DNA from: Oscillospiraceae bacterium
Lineage (GTDB): Bacteria; Bacillota; Clostridia; Oscillospirales; Oscillospiraceae
Length of the DNA: 57,940 nucleotides
NCBI GenBank assembly: GCA_022801715.1
Contig: JAAWSV010000013.1
Span: forward strand, 1 to 57,940
Direction of reading: 5' to 3'
How positions within the stretch are numbered: the first letter of the stretch is position 1; every line of letters begins with the position of its first letter. Both the position numbers and the translations under genes were made by a program. The notes below the pieces were generated by a model, which ran no database searches, was not told the origin of the DNA, and saw only the letters and a program-made list of their open reading frames with translations. Shown here piece after piece: positions 51,783-57,940 of this stretch.

Positions 51783-53168
51783 TCAAAAGCGGTAGTAGAT
51801 AAAGGGATTAAAGGTGGAGCTGATCAGCTGCAAAAAGGACAGCCCCAGCAGTACCAGCCCCAGAACCGCCGGACCCCAGCAGAGCAGGGCCTCTTGGTTC
51901 CGGCGGCGAAGGGCGTCCTCCGCCCAAACTTTCACCGGCAGGGAGGCGAGGAGCCCCGCCAGAAGGAAGAAGCCGTACTGCTTCAGAAGGTAGATGCTCT
52001 GTCCGGGGATTCCCTGTCCCGGCGTAAACATGGCGGTGAGATAGGCCCCCAGCGCCGTCAGACTCTCGCAGCGGAAGAGCACCCAGCCCAGGATCACCAG
52101 CAGTATGGCATACAGGTGCCGCGCCCACCCCGGCGCCCGATCCAGCGCCCGCCGCCAGACAAACCGCTCCCCCAGAAGCAGAACCCCGAAGTAGGCCCCC
52201 CAGAGGACAAAGTTCCAGGCCGCCCCGTGCCAGAGCCCGGTGAGCAGCCACACCGCCGCCACGTTGCGGATCTGCTTGGCCGTGCCGCAGCGGCTGCCCC
52301 CCAAGGGGATGTACACATAGTCCCGGAACCACCCGGAGAGGGACATGTGCCAGCGCCGCCAGAACTCGGTGATGGACCGGGAGAGGTAGGGGTAGTTGAA
52401 ATTCTCCTCAAAGTGGAAGCCGAACATCCGCCCCAGGCCGATGGCCATGTCGGAGTAGCCGGAGAAGTCGAAGTAGATCTGCCCGGTATAGGCCAAGGCC
52501 CCCAGCCAGGCGGCGGAGGCGGAGAGGGACAGCGTCCCAAAGACCTCGTCGGCCATCAGCCCTAAGTTGTTGGCAAGGAGCATCTTCTTGCCAAGGCCGA
52601 AGGTGAAGCGCAGGGCCCCGGCGGCAAAGTCGTCCAAGCTCTCCCGCCGTTGGGAGAGCTCGCCGGCCACGGTGGTGTAGCGGACGATGGGCCCCGCCAC
52701 CAGCTGGGGAAAGAGGGAGATGTAGAGGGCCACCCGCAGAAGGCTCCGCTCCGCCGCCGCCTCTCCCCGGTAGACGTCGATGACGTAGCTGAGCCCCTGA
52801 AAGGTGAAGAAGGAGATCCCCACCGGCAGCACGATTTCCGGCACCGGCACGGGGAGGCGCAGGTCGTTTAGGAGCTGGGCAAAGAAGGCGGCGTACTTGA
52901 ACCAGCCCAGCAGCAGCAGGTTGGCCCCCGCCGCCGCCCAGAGGGTCCAAGGACGCCGGCTGGCGCAGAGGAGGCCGAAGGCGTAGTTGATGGCGATGGA
53001 GAGGAGCATGAGCAGGAGGTACTTCGGCCCGCCGCAGAGGTAGAAGAACAGGCTGAAGGCCAGCAAGAGGGCATTCCGCGCCCCCCGGCAGCGGGGAGGG
53101 AGGAGGAAGTACAGGGCCAGCAGGAGGGTGAGAAAGAAGAAGAGAAACAGGTAGCTGGAAAATACCAT
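51783..53168 (-). CDS. MBOAT family membrane-bound O-acyltransferase
   Basis: 461 aa, about 11-12 membrane segments. ATG at 53168 (MVFSSYLFLFFFLTLLLALY). MBOAT motifs: LPVGISFFTFQGLSYVIDVY, FPQLVAGPIVRY, FDFSGYSDMAIGLGRMFGFH, EFWRRWHMSLSGWFRDYVYI and the active-site His in LTGLWHGAAWNFVLWGAYFG. It is of the AlgI/DltB type, moving acyl groups across the membrane for polymer O-acylation. It forms a two-gene operon with the DHHW protein downstream. Confidence 0.93.
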   Translation of the reverse strand: MVFSSYLFLFFFLTLLLALYFLLPPRCRGARNALLLAFSLFFYLCGGPKYLLLMLLSIAINYAFGLLCASRRPWTLWAAAGANLLLLGWFKYAAFFAQLLNDLRLPVPVPEIVLPVGISFFTFQGLSYVIDVYRGEAAAERSLLRVALYISLFPQLVAGPIVRYTTVAGELSQRRESLDDFAAGALRFTFGLGKKMLLANNLGLMADEVFGTLSLSASAAWLGALAYTGQIYFDFSGYSDMAIGLGRMFGFHFEENFNYPYLSRSITEFWRRWHMSLSGWFRDYVYIPLGGSRCGTAKQIRNVAAVWLLTGLWHGAAWNFVLWGAYFGVLLLGERFVWRRALDRAPGWARHLYAILLVILGWVLFRCESLTALGAYLTAMFTPGQGIPGQSIYLLKQYGFFLLAGLLASLPVKVWAEDALRRRNQEALLCWGPAVLGLVLLGLSFLQLISSTFNPFIYYRF

Positions 53169-53209
53169 AAGAGTTTTTCGTTTCCTTTTTTGGGATTTTT
53201 GTTTCTCAT

Positions 53210-53238
53210 AGTATAGCGCAAAGGGACACGCTTTGCAA
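53210..53238 (-). promoter_or_regulatory. Sigma-A promoter of the MBOAT-DHHW operon
   Basis: TTGCAA (53233-53238), 17-nt spacer, TATACT on the minus strand (53210-53215). Confidence 0.7.
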
Positions 53239-53326
53239 GAGCACCCCCGCAGAGAAGGCATTTAGCCGCGTATTTTCAGGGGAAACGAATGACGGCGGCG
53301 GGGAGGGTGAGGGCGAAAACGAATCG

Positions 53327-53350
53327 TCCCGGCAGCTTACGCTGCCGGGA
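53327..53350 (-). terminator. Terminator of trxA
   Basis: 10-bp stem TCCCGGCAGC (53327-53336)/GCTGCCGGGA (53341-53350), loop TTAC; on the minus strand CGATTCGTTTTC follows. Confidence 0.6.
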
Positions 53351-53377
53351 CTGCCCCTGAGCGCGGACAAGCCGCCG

Positions 53378-53701
53378 CTATGCCGATATGCTGTTCAGCG
53401 CCTGGAGCAGCTGCGCCTTGTCCTGCCCGCCCACCAGCCGCAGGGCCTCCCGGCCCTCGCTGACGATGAGCACGGTGGGGACGCTCATAATGCGGAACTG
53501 CTGCACCAGACCCGGCGCCGCATTTACGTCCACCTTACAGACCTTGTATCGCCCCTCGCTCTCCGCCGCCAGCTCCTCCACCGTGGGGGCGAAGCGCTGG
53601 CAGGGGACACACCAAGTGCCGAAGAAATCCAATAGGACGGGGACTTCACTGCACTGTACCTCAGGAATAAAATTCCTGTCATTTACCTCGATTACAGACA
53701 T
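53378..53701 (-). CDS. trxA: Thioredoxin
   Basis: 107 aa, ATG at 53701 after AAGGGAGGATC. Thioredoxin fold with active site DFFGTWCVPCQRFAPTVEEL: the redox pair is C-V-P-C instead of the usual C-G-P-C, and the cis-Pro is in MSVPTVLIVSEG. A Gly-to-Val change between the cysteines should shift the redox potential. It is divergent from trxB, giving a compact reducing system. Confidence 0.9.
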   Translation of the reverse strand: MSVIEVNDRNFIPEVQCSEVPVLLDFFGTWCVPCQRFAPTVEELAAESEGRYKVCKVDVNAAPGLVQQFRIMSVPTVLIVSEGREALRLVGGQDKAQLLQALNSISA

Positions 53702-53742
53702 GGATGATCCTCCCTTCAACTGTCCCGCAGGTAGTGTCTCTC

Positions 53743-53816
53743 ATTTTACCAGAACCTATGCAAAAATCAAGACAGAATTTGCGCTCCTTGCACAAAACAG
53801 AAAAATAGGGTATACT
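53743..53816. promoter_or_regulatory. Divergent trxA/trxB promoters
   Basis: Minus strand (trxA): TTGATT (53765-53770), 16-nt spacer, TAAAAT (53743-53748). Plus strand (trxB): TTGCAC (53788-53793), 17-nt spacer, TATACT (53811-53816). They lie back to back in the 160-nt gap. Confidence 0.7.
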
Positions 53817-53861
53817 GTGGCATGAGAGCCAATAGACCTAAGACTGGGAGGAGGCAGCAGC

Positions 53862-54788
53862 ATGACATACGACGTCATCATCATTGGCGCGGGACCCGCG
53901 GGGCTCACCGCCGCCATCTACGCCGTCCGGGCGGGACTCAGCACGCTGATTCTGGAGGCACAGCAGGTGGGAGGACAGGTGGCCATCTCCGCGGAGATCG
54001 AGAACTACCCCGGCGCGCCCCGGACCACCGGCTGGCAGCTGGCCAGCGCCATGGACCGGCAGGTCCGGGACATGGACGTGCCCATCCGGCACGAGGCCGT
54101 CACCGCCATCGCCGATTTGGGACGGACAAAGCAGGTGATCACCGCCGCCGGCACCTACACCGCCGGGGCGCTGATCTTGGCCAACGGGGCCAAGCGGCGC
54201 AAGCTGGGCATCCCCGGGGAGGAGACGCTTTTTGGCCGGGGTGTCTCCTACTGCGCCACCTGTGACGGGAACTTTTTCCGCGGCCGGGACGTGGCGGTGG
54301 TGGGCGGCGGCAACACCGCCGTAGAGGACGCGGTGTACCTCTCCGGCCTCTGCGCCCATGTCCACCTGATCTACCGCCGGGAGGCGCTTACCGCCCAGAA
54401 GCCCCTGATCGCGGCGGCCCGGAGCCGGGAGAACCTGCACCTGCACCCCTGCGCCCGGGTGACAGCCATCCAGGGCGGCGGGATCGTGGAGGCGGTGGAG
54501 GTGGCCGGCGTCCAAGGCGGGGAGCCGTCGCTCCTGCCGGTATCCGGTGTGTTTATCGCCATCGGCTTGGAGCCGGACAACGGCATCTTCGCGCCCACCG
54601 TGGCGCTGGACCAAGGGGGATACCTACAGGCGGGGGAGGACTGCAAGACCAGCTGTCCCGGCATCTTCTGCGCCGGGGACGCCCGCACCAAGCCCCTGCG
54701 CCAGATCGTCACCGCCGCCTCCGACGGTGCAGTGGCCGCCATGCAGGCGGAGCGATACCTGTCCGCCTTGGACGGCGCGGAGGGATAG
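53862..54788 (+). CDS. trxB: Thioredoxin reductase
   Basis: 308 aa, ATG at 53862 after GGGAGGAGG. FAD-binding GAGPAGLTAAIYAVRAGL, redox-active CATC (GVSYCATCDGNFFRGR), NADPH-binding VAVVGGGNTAVEDAVYL and the C-terminal FAD motif CPGIFCAGDARTKPLRQIVT. It reduces thioredoxin using NADPH; trxA is divergently adjacent. Confidence 0.95.
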   Translation: MTYDVIIIGAGPAGLTAAIYAVRAGLSTLILEAQQVGGQVAISAEIENYPGAPRTTGWQLASAMDRQVRDMDVPIRHEAVTAIADLGRTKQVITAAGTYTAGALILANGAKRRKLGIPGEETLFGRGVSYCATCDGNFFRGRDVAVVGGGNTAVEDAVYLSGLCAHVHLIYRREALTAQKPLIAAARSRENLHLHPCARVTAIQGGGIVEAVEVAGVQGGEPSLLPVSGVFIAIGLEPDNGIFAPTVALDQGGYLQAGEDCKTSCPGIFCAGDARTKPLRQIVTAASDGAVAAMQAERYLSALDGAEG

Positions 54789-54825
54789 AAAAAGAGGGAG
54801 TACCCGCTCCTATAGGGTTACAGAG

Positions 54826-54861
54826 AAGCAGAGGAGAAGGCGTCCGCCTCCTCCTCTGCTT
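54826..54861. terminator. Terminator between trxB and the 54870 gene
   Basis: 11-bp stem AAGCAGAGGAG (54826-54836)/CTCCTCTGCTT (54851-54861), enclosing an AGGCG/CGCCT stem; GTTCTCGTTT follows on the plus strand. Confidence 0.7.
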
Positions 54862-54869
54862 GTTCTCGT

Positions 54870-55112
54870 TTACGCCTCCAAGCCCCGCTTTCCCCTCCGG
54901 TAGAACACCCAGCTGAGCAGTACGCAGAGGGCGATGGCGGCACCGTAGGGGATGGCCAAGAGAAAGGCCACGCTGGCCGGGGCGCTGCAGCCGGCCACCT
55001 GACCGCACCACCAGAGGTCGGCGTAGCTGTAGGCCACCTGCGCGCACATCACATCACTGAGCAGTACGGCCAAGGCCCCAAAGCCCATATACAAAAATCG
55101 GTGTTGACGCAT
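54870..55112 (-). CDS. Small two-to-three-span membrane protein, unknown
   Basis: 80 aa, ATG at 55112 after AGGAGGATC. Hydrophobic segments at about 8-28 and 46-70, with conserved-looking Cys residues (C23, C36, C42) and a basic tail YRRGKRGLEA. It lies 12 nt after the XRE-type regulator gene and is presumably co-transcribed. No family recognised. Confidence 0.6.
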   Translation of the reverse strand: MRQHRFLYMGFGALAVLLSDVMCAQVAYSYADLWWCGQVAGCSAPASVAFLLAIPYGAAIALCVLLSWVFYRRGKRGLEA

Positions 55113-55124
55113 AGAATGATCCTC

Positions 55125-55571
55125 CTATTTCCGGCGGTCCCGCAGGACCAGAATCGCCCCCGTTCCCATAATCAGGAGGAGGAGCAGCAGCAAGAGCCCG
55201 GAGCCGTTCAGCGTGACCATGGAGGAGGCGTCCACCGCCTCCATGGAGTCGGGGAGCAGGAGCATCGCCGTCCCGAGACCCAGAATGCCCAGAGCGCCTC
55301 CGGCGCAGAGGGCCGCCCCCAAGCGGCTGCGGCGGGTCAGCGTCTCCCTTGGCGGCGGGAGAGGCGGGGGAGGCACCTCCTCCGCCCCGGTGAGCTGATC
55401 CATCGTCACCTGAAAGCAGCGGCACATAGCCTGAAGCTTCTCCAGACCCGGCGTGGCGCTGCCGTTCTCCCACCGGGAGACCGCCTGCCGGGAGACGCCC
55501 AAGAGCTCCGCCAGCTGGTCCTGGCTGAGCCCGGCCCGCCGCCGGAGGGTGTAGATTCGATTGGAGAGCAC
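55125..55571 (-). CDS. XRE-type regulator with C-terminal membrane segments
   Basis: 148 aa from a GTG at 55571 after AAAGGGGTGG. Helix-turn-helix at about 5-60 (LRRRAGLSQDQLAELLGVSR, QAVSRWENGSATP), a Pro-rich linker (about 66-76) and two hydrophobic segments (about 85-107 and 122-142). A membrane-tethered repressor of the type common in Firmicutes, paired with a small membrane protein gene downstream. The signal is unknown. Confidence 0.82.
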   Translation of the reverse strand: MLSNRIYTLRRRAGLSQDQLAELLGVSRQAVSRWENGSATPGLEKLQAMCRCFQVTMDQLTGAEEVPPPPLPPPRETLTRRSRLGAALCAGGALGILGLGTAMLLLPDSMEAVDASSMVTLNGSGLLLLLLLLIMGTGAILVLRDRRK

Positions 55572-55820
55572 AGCTGACCACCCCTTTCCATGTGTTCGTA
55601 CCGGCCCGCGCAATGGGCCAGTCCTGTCCGGCGGTGCCTCCCATGGGCCCGCCAGATCCTGAGGAGACTATACCACAGATCTCCCCCACTGGCTATCCAC
55701 TTCAGGCGGAAATTCCGCAACCGGCTGTTGCGAAAGCGCAATGAGAGGGCTTTTGCCCCCTTTTGGTGCCGTTCCCCTGCACTGTCGCCGGTGGAGCGGC
55801 GGCGGGGGACACAGTTCCCC

Positions 55821-55849
55821 TTGCGGCGGGCGGAGGTCTGTGATAAAAT
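55821..55849 (+). promoter_or_regulatory. Possible promoter for the 55911 gene
   Basis: TTGCGG (55821-55826), 17-nt spacer, TAAAAT (55844-55849). The remaining gene-free stretch 55572-55820 contains a TATAGT-like box for the divergent regulator near 55665-55671 and no other feature I can support. Confidence 0.55.
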
Positions 55850-55910
55850 AGTTACTGTATGACCGCCGTTGGGGACAGTCTCCGACAGGGCGGCTGGGCC
55901 GGGAAAGGAT

Positions 55911-56471
55911 GTGGAGGCTATCGTAACACATGAACAAAAAACAGGGTGGCTTCGCGGTGCGCTGCGGAGTATCTTGGCCGATCTGCCCCATATTCTGTTC
56001 TTCTTTTTGGTCCTGCCTATCATCCTGCTGCTTCTGCTGATCCCCGCCTCTTGGTATGAGGCGGAGGGCTACGCGGATTTGGGCGTGGTGGATTTTGTGG
56101 CCAGCGAGGTGGCCATGCGGGTCCGGCAGCACGAGATCAACGACCATGACATCATCTACCGCGCCACAGACGGCAGCGGCCTGTCCTTTTTGGAGGCGGC
56201 TACCCGACAGTCTGCCCGCGCCGCCGTGAGGGAGCAGCGGCATGTCCAGCGGCATGTGTATATCTCCCATCAAAAGCCCGCCGGAGTCCTCCGCCTGTTT
56301 CGCCTGACCACAGGGCAGGTGTTTCTGCCTGTGGAGGAGGATTTGCAGGACTACTTGGACACCGGGCGGCGGATCACGGCGGCGACCTACGTGGTGGGAT
56401 TCGGCTACACCGTGGTCTACCTTTCCGGCGTTGTCCTCTGCCGGCGTAAAAGGCGGGAGAAGGGGACATAG
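55911..56471 (+). CDS. Two-pass membrane protein, unknown function
   Basis: About 186 aa from a GTG at 55911. The start is uncertain: a TTG at 55869 is also in frame, and neither has an ideal ribosome binding site. Transmembrane segments at about 28-46 (HILFFFLVLPIILLLLLIPA) and 153-172, an extracytoplasmic region of about 105 residues between them, and a short basic cytoplasmic tail (CRRKRREKGT). No motif recognised. The small metal-binding protein gene lies 53 nt downstream. Confidence 0.6.
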   Translation: MEAIVTHEQKTGWLRGALRSILADLPHILFFFLVLPIILLLLLIPASWYEAEGYADLGVVDFVASEVAMRVRQHEINDHDIIYRATDGSGLSFLEAATRQSARAAVREQRHVQRHVYISHQKPAGVLRLFRLTTGQVFLPVEEDLQDYLDTGRRITAATYVVGFGYTVVYLSGVVLCRRKRREKGT

Positions 56472-56524
56472 GAGACGCCCGCCGCGTCTGCGGGGGCGTA
56501 CTACAATAGAAAAAGGAGCCAGCC

Positions 56525-56743
56525 ATGGAGAGCACCTACACCATCACCCATCTAAAATGCCAGTCCTGTACCTGCAAGACACACTGCGCCCAGTGCAGTG
56601 CCGAGGCGGAGGAGGCCCTCCTCCAATTTCCCGGCGTGGACTTCGCCGCGGTGGACCTGAGCCAGAAGCACCTCCGCGTCAGCGGCCCCGATGAGGACAC
56701 GATCTTAGACGCCATCGACGACGCCGGCCTCCTGCTTGGCTGA
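56525..56743 (+). CDS. HMA-like small metal-binding protein with Cys-rich loop
   Basis: 72 aa, ATG at 56525 after AAAAGGAGCC. Pattern TYTITHLKCQSCTCKTHCAQ then CSAEAEEALLQFPGV and FAAVDLSQKHLRVSG fits the beta-alpha-beta-beta-alpha-beta heavy-metal-associated fold. Instead of a single CxxC it has C-x2-C-x-C-x3-C-x2-C. It may handle copper or another soft metal, or a cluster. The last 39 nt overlap, antisense, the 3' end of noc (56705-56743). Confidence 0.65.
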   Translation: MESTYTITHLKCQSCTCKTHCAQCSAEAEEALLQFPGVDFAAVDLSQKHLRVSGPDEDTILDAIDDAGLLLG

Positions 56744-57559
56744 CGCGGCTGCCGCCGCTTTCTTTCCCCGCTTGGGAATCTGTACCGTCACCGTGATGGT
56801 CTCCTCGTCCTCCTCCCGGGAGACGCAGGCGTCCACGCCGGCCTGCTGCATGATCTCCACACTGCGGCGGATGCTGTTGAGGAACAATCGAACATCCTTG
56901 ATGATGTAGCTGGGCCGCCGGGGCGGCGGCATCAGTTGTACCTCCGACAGCAGCGTCTCGATGTACTCCTCCGTCTGGGCCACGTTCAGGTGCTGCTCCC
57001 CGATGTGCCGCAGGGCCGTCAGGCGCTGCTCCTCGTCGGTGAGGCGCAGCAGCGCGCGGGCGTGGCGCTCTGTGAGCTGATACTGCCGCAGAAGGGCCGC
57101 GCAGGGCTCCGAGAGCCGCAGAAGGCGCAGCTTGTTGGCCACAGCGGACTGAGACTTGCCCAGCTTGGCCGCCGCCTCCTCCTGTGAGAGGCCGAAGGTA
57201 GCGATCAGCCTGGCGATGGCCTCCGCCTCCTCCAGATAGTGCAGCCCGCTGCGCTGGAGGTTTTCGATCAGGGCCAGCACCGCCCGGCTCTCCTCGTCGA
57301 TGTTCAAGATCACGCAGGGCACCGTGTCCAGTCCCGCCATCCCCGCCGCCCGGAGCCGGCGCTCACCGGCCACCAGTGTGTAGGTGTAGTGTCCCTTCTG
57401 TACCGTCAAGGGCTGGAGAATGCCGTGGAGGCGGATGGACTCCGCCAGCTCCCTCAGGGACTGGGGGTCGAAGTGCCGCCGGGGCTGGGCCGGATTGGGC
57501 GCGATGTGGTTGATGGGTATGTAGTGAATCCTGCGGGATGCCAGCTTCACCGTCTCCAT
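56705..57559 (-). CDS. noc: Nucleoid occlusion protein Noc (ParB/CTPase family)
   Basis: 284 aa, ATG at 57559 after AAGGAGG; longer in-frame versions lack a site. ParB N-terminal CTP-binding domain with IPINHIAPNPAQPRRHF and GERRLRAAGMAG, a central helix-turn-helix (LSQEEAAAKLGKSQSAVANK), and a C-terminal dimerisation part (FLNSIRRSVEIMQQAGVDAC, then ETITVTVQIPKRGKK) that resembles B. subtilis Noc more than Spo0J. It binds Noc sites and blocks division over the chromosome. I saw no palindromic parS or Noc site nearby. Confidence 0.88.
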   Translation of the reverse strand: METVKLASRRIHYIPINHIAPNPAQPRRHFDPQSLRELAESIRLHGILQPLTVQKGHYTYTLVAGERRLRAAGMAGLDTVPCVILNIDEESRAVLALIENLQRSGLHYLEEAEAIARLIATFGLSQEEAAAKLGKSQSAVANKLRLLRLSEPCAALLRQYQLTERHARALLRLTDEEQRLTALRHIGEQHLNVAQTEEYIETLLSEVQLMPPPRRPSYIIKDVRLFLNSIRRSVEIMQQAGVDACVSREEDEETITVTVQIPKRGKKAAAAASAKQEAGVVDGV

Positions 57560-57689
57560 AGCTTGTCCTCCTTGCCGCTTCCACAAGATATTGGGGGAGT
57601 ATACCCCCTTAGCATAGCAGATATAGAGAGCGAAAAAGGTCAAAGGAGGGAGAAGCCTGCCCACCTTTGACCACAGAAAGTTTTTTCCG

Positions 57690-57718
57690 TTGACAATCCA
57701 AGAAAAATGCACTATACT
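57690..57718 (+). promoter_or_regulatory. Near-consensus promoter of the small antitoxin RNA
   Basis: TTGACA (57690-57695), exact 17-nt spacer, TATACT (57713-57718). It is the best-scoring promoter-like sequence by eye in the window and no credible ORF follows it. Confidence 0.85.
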
Positions 57719-57724
57719 AAGAGA

Positions 57725-57820
57725 CAGAGAAGGGTGTCTGCCAGTACAGACGGTCAGCCCCCGAGCTGATTACAGAAGAAGTAACCGCAAGCGGGGAAGG
57801 CTGAGCGGTTACTTCTTCTT
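57725..57820 (+). ncRNA. Candidate antitoxin small RNA (RNA II-like)
   Basis: About 95 nt from the predicted start to the terminator. Stem-loop 1: GTCTG (57736-57740)/CAGAC (57747-57751). Stem-loop 2: TCAGC (57754-57758)/GCTGA (57765-57769) presenting a C-rich loop CCCCGA. Then the terminator stem 57774-57788/57805-57819. The TCAGCCCCCG at 57754-57763 is repeated in the same orientation at 57895-57904, where it is the complement of the peptide gene's ribosome-binding region, so this RNA could block that site. Its 3' end is also antisense to the end of the peptide gene. Confidence 0.7.
57774..57819. terminator. Shared bidirectional terminator of the type I module
   Basis: 15-bp perfect stem AGAAGAAGTAACCGC (57774-57788)/GCGGTTACTTCTTCT (57805-57819). 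Each strand yields the same pyrimidine-rich 3' arm. It includes the stop codon and lysine codons of the peptide gene. Confidence 0.8.
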
Positions 57821-57895
57821 ATTGGCGTTCATGAAGAGGCCAATGATGCCGACAATCAAAATACCGATCTGAATCAGTTCGGGATATGTCATCAT
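57809..57895 (-). CDS. Putative type I toxin peptide (holin-like/Fst-like, 28 aa)
   Basis: ATG at 57895 (or the adjacent ATG at 57892) to TAA at 57809-57811. Charged/polar N-terminus MMTYPEL, one hydrophobic helix IQIGILIVGIIGLFM, then NANKKK: the single-span, Lys-tailed design of Fst/TxpA and so-called putative holin-like toxins. The ribosome binding site is a G-run (GGGGG) that is the target of the sRNA repeat. Its promoter would lie at or beyond the window edge, where a 38-bp palindrome starts. Confidence 0.7.
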   Translation of the reverse strand: MMTYPELIQIGILIVGIIGLFMNANKKK

Positions 57896-57902
57896 CAGCC
57901 CC

Positions 57903-57940
57903 CGGCATATCCAAAAACCATATGGTTTTTGGATATGCCG
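57903..57940. repeat. 38-bp perfect palindrome at the window edge
   Basis: Two 19-nt arms, CGGCATATCCAAAAACCAT (57903-57921) and its exact complement (57922-57940), with no loop. It lies immediately upstream of the toxin ribosome binding site, so it may be a leader hairpin. Because the sequence ends exactly here it could also reflect an assembly edge. Confidence 0.75.

Larger units (their letters stand above)
57754..57904. repeat. 10-nt direct repeat pair linking sRNA and toxin leader
   Basis: TCAGCCCCCG at 57754-57763 and again at 57895-57904. Because the two transcripts run in opposite directions, the repeats make the RNAs complementary (CGGGGGCTGA in the peptide mRNA, reaching the first A of the ATG at 57895). 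Confidence 0.8.

Overview
The window is GC-rich (roughly 60% or more) and looks chromosomal. It most likely comes from an anaerobic, gut-type Firmicute of the Oscillospiraceae (Flavonifractor/Lawsonibacter/Oscillibacter-like). The evidence is the order rimP-nusA-rnpM-ylxQ-infB-rbfA-nrnA-truB-ribF, a Noc-type nucleoid occlusion protein, an ECF-type queT gene, strong AAGGAGG ribosome binding sites, sigma-A promoters with 17-18 nt spacers, and many GGGCGGAT-type intergenic palindromes. The family assignment is inference; no rRNA or tRNA gene was seen.

Layout. 1-1941: zf-HC2 anti-sigma factor (cut by the window edge), ECF sigma factor and dusB, all on the minus strand. 2082-3150: an AT-richer acetyltransferase gene and a small membrane protein. 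3152-10140: amino-acid/peptide utilisation cluster (M20 dipeptidase, YfcC-type carrier, PucR-type regulator, ornithine-cyclodeaminase-like enzyme, PLP aminotransferase). 10443-12592: split chromate-transporter pair with a divergent LysR regulator and a clear operator. 12725-13442: AT-rich islet with two tiny genes, then a dense array of perfect hairpins. 13447-21037: FbpABC-type ABC importer with two ATPase genes, and a divergent membrane-anchored AraC regulator. 21223-26099: SLH-GH5 glycosidase, second Dus enzyme, GH13 enzyme, ATP-grasp-like protein. 26217-37498: zinc-ribbon protein, mutY, radical SAM enzymes, SLH protein, queT with a candidate preQ1 leader, acetyltransferase, and a 1010-residue protein I do not recognise. 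37576-40668: deoD, deoC and a CBS-type pyrophosphatase. 40955-49814: translation/ribosome-maturation operon. 49909-57559: acetyltransferase, DHHW/MBOAT acyl-transfer pair, thioredoxin system, small membrane and regulatory genes, noc.

The most interesting structure is at the right end (57690-57904). A near-consensus promoter drives a short RNA with no credible ORF. It converges on a 28-codon gene for a single-pass hydrophobic peptide with a lysine tail. The two transcripts share one bidirectional terminator hairpin, and a 10-nt direct repeat makes the RNA complementary to the ribosome-binding region of the peptide gene. This is the architecture of a par/Fst-like type I toxin-antitoxin module. 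It is followed by a 38-bp perfect palindrome at the window edge.

Other notable points: an attenuator-like terminator in the rimP-nusA leader, two intergenic repeat families (one of which forms the 3' ends and stop codons of several genes), a single-domain RibF, and a candidate operator between pucR and its probable targets.
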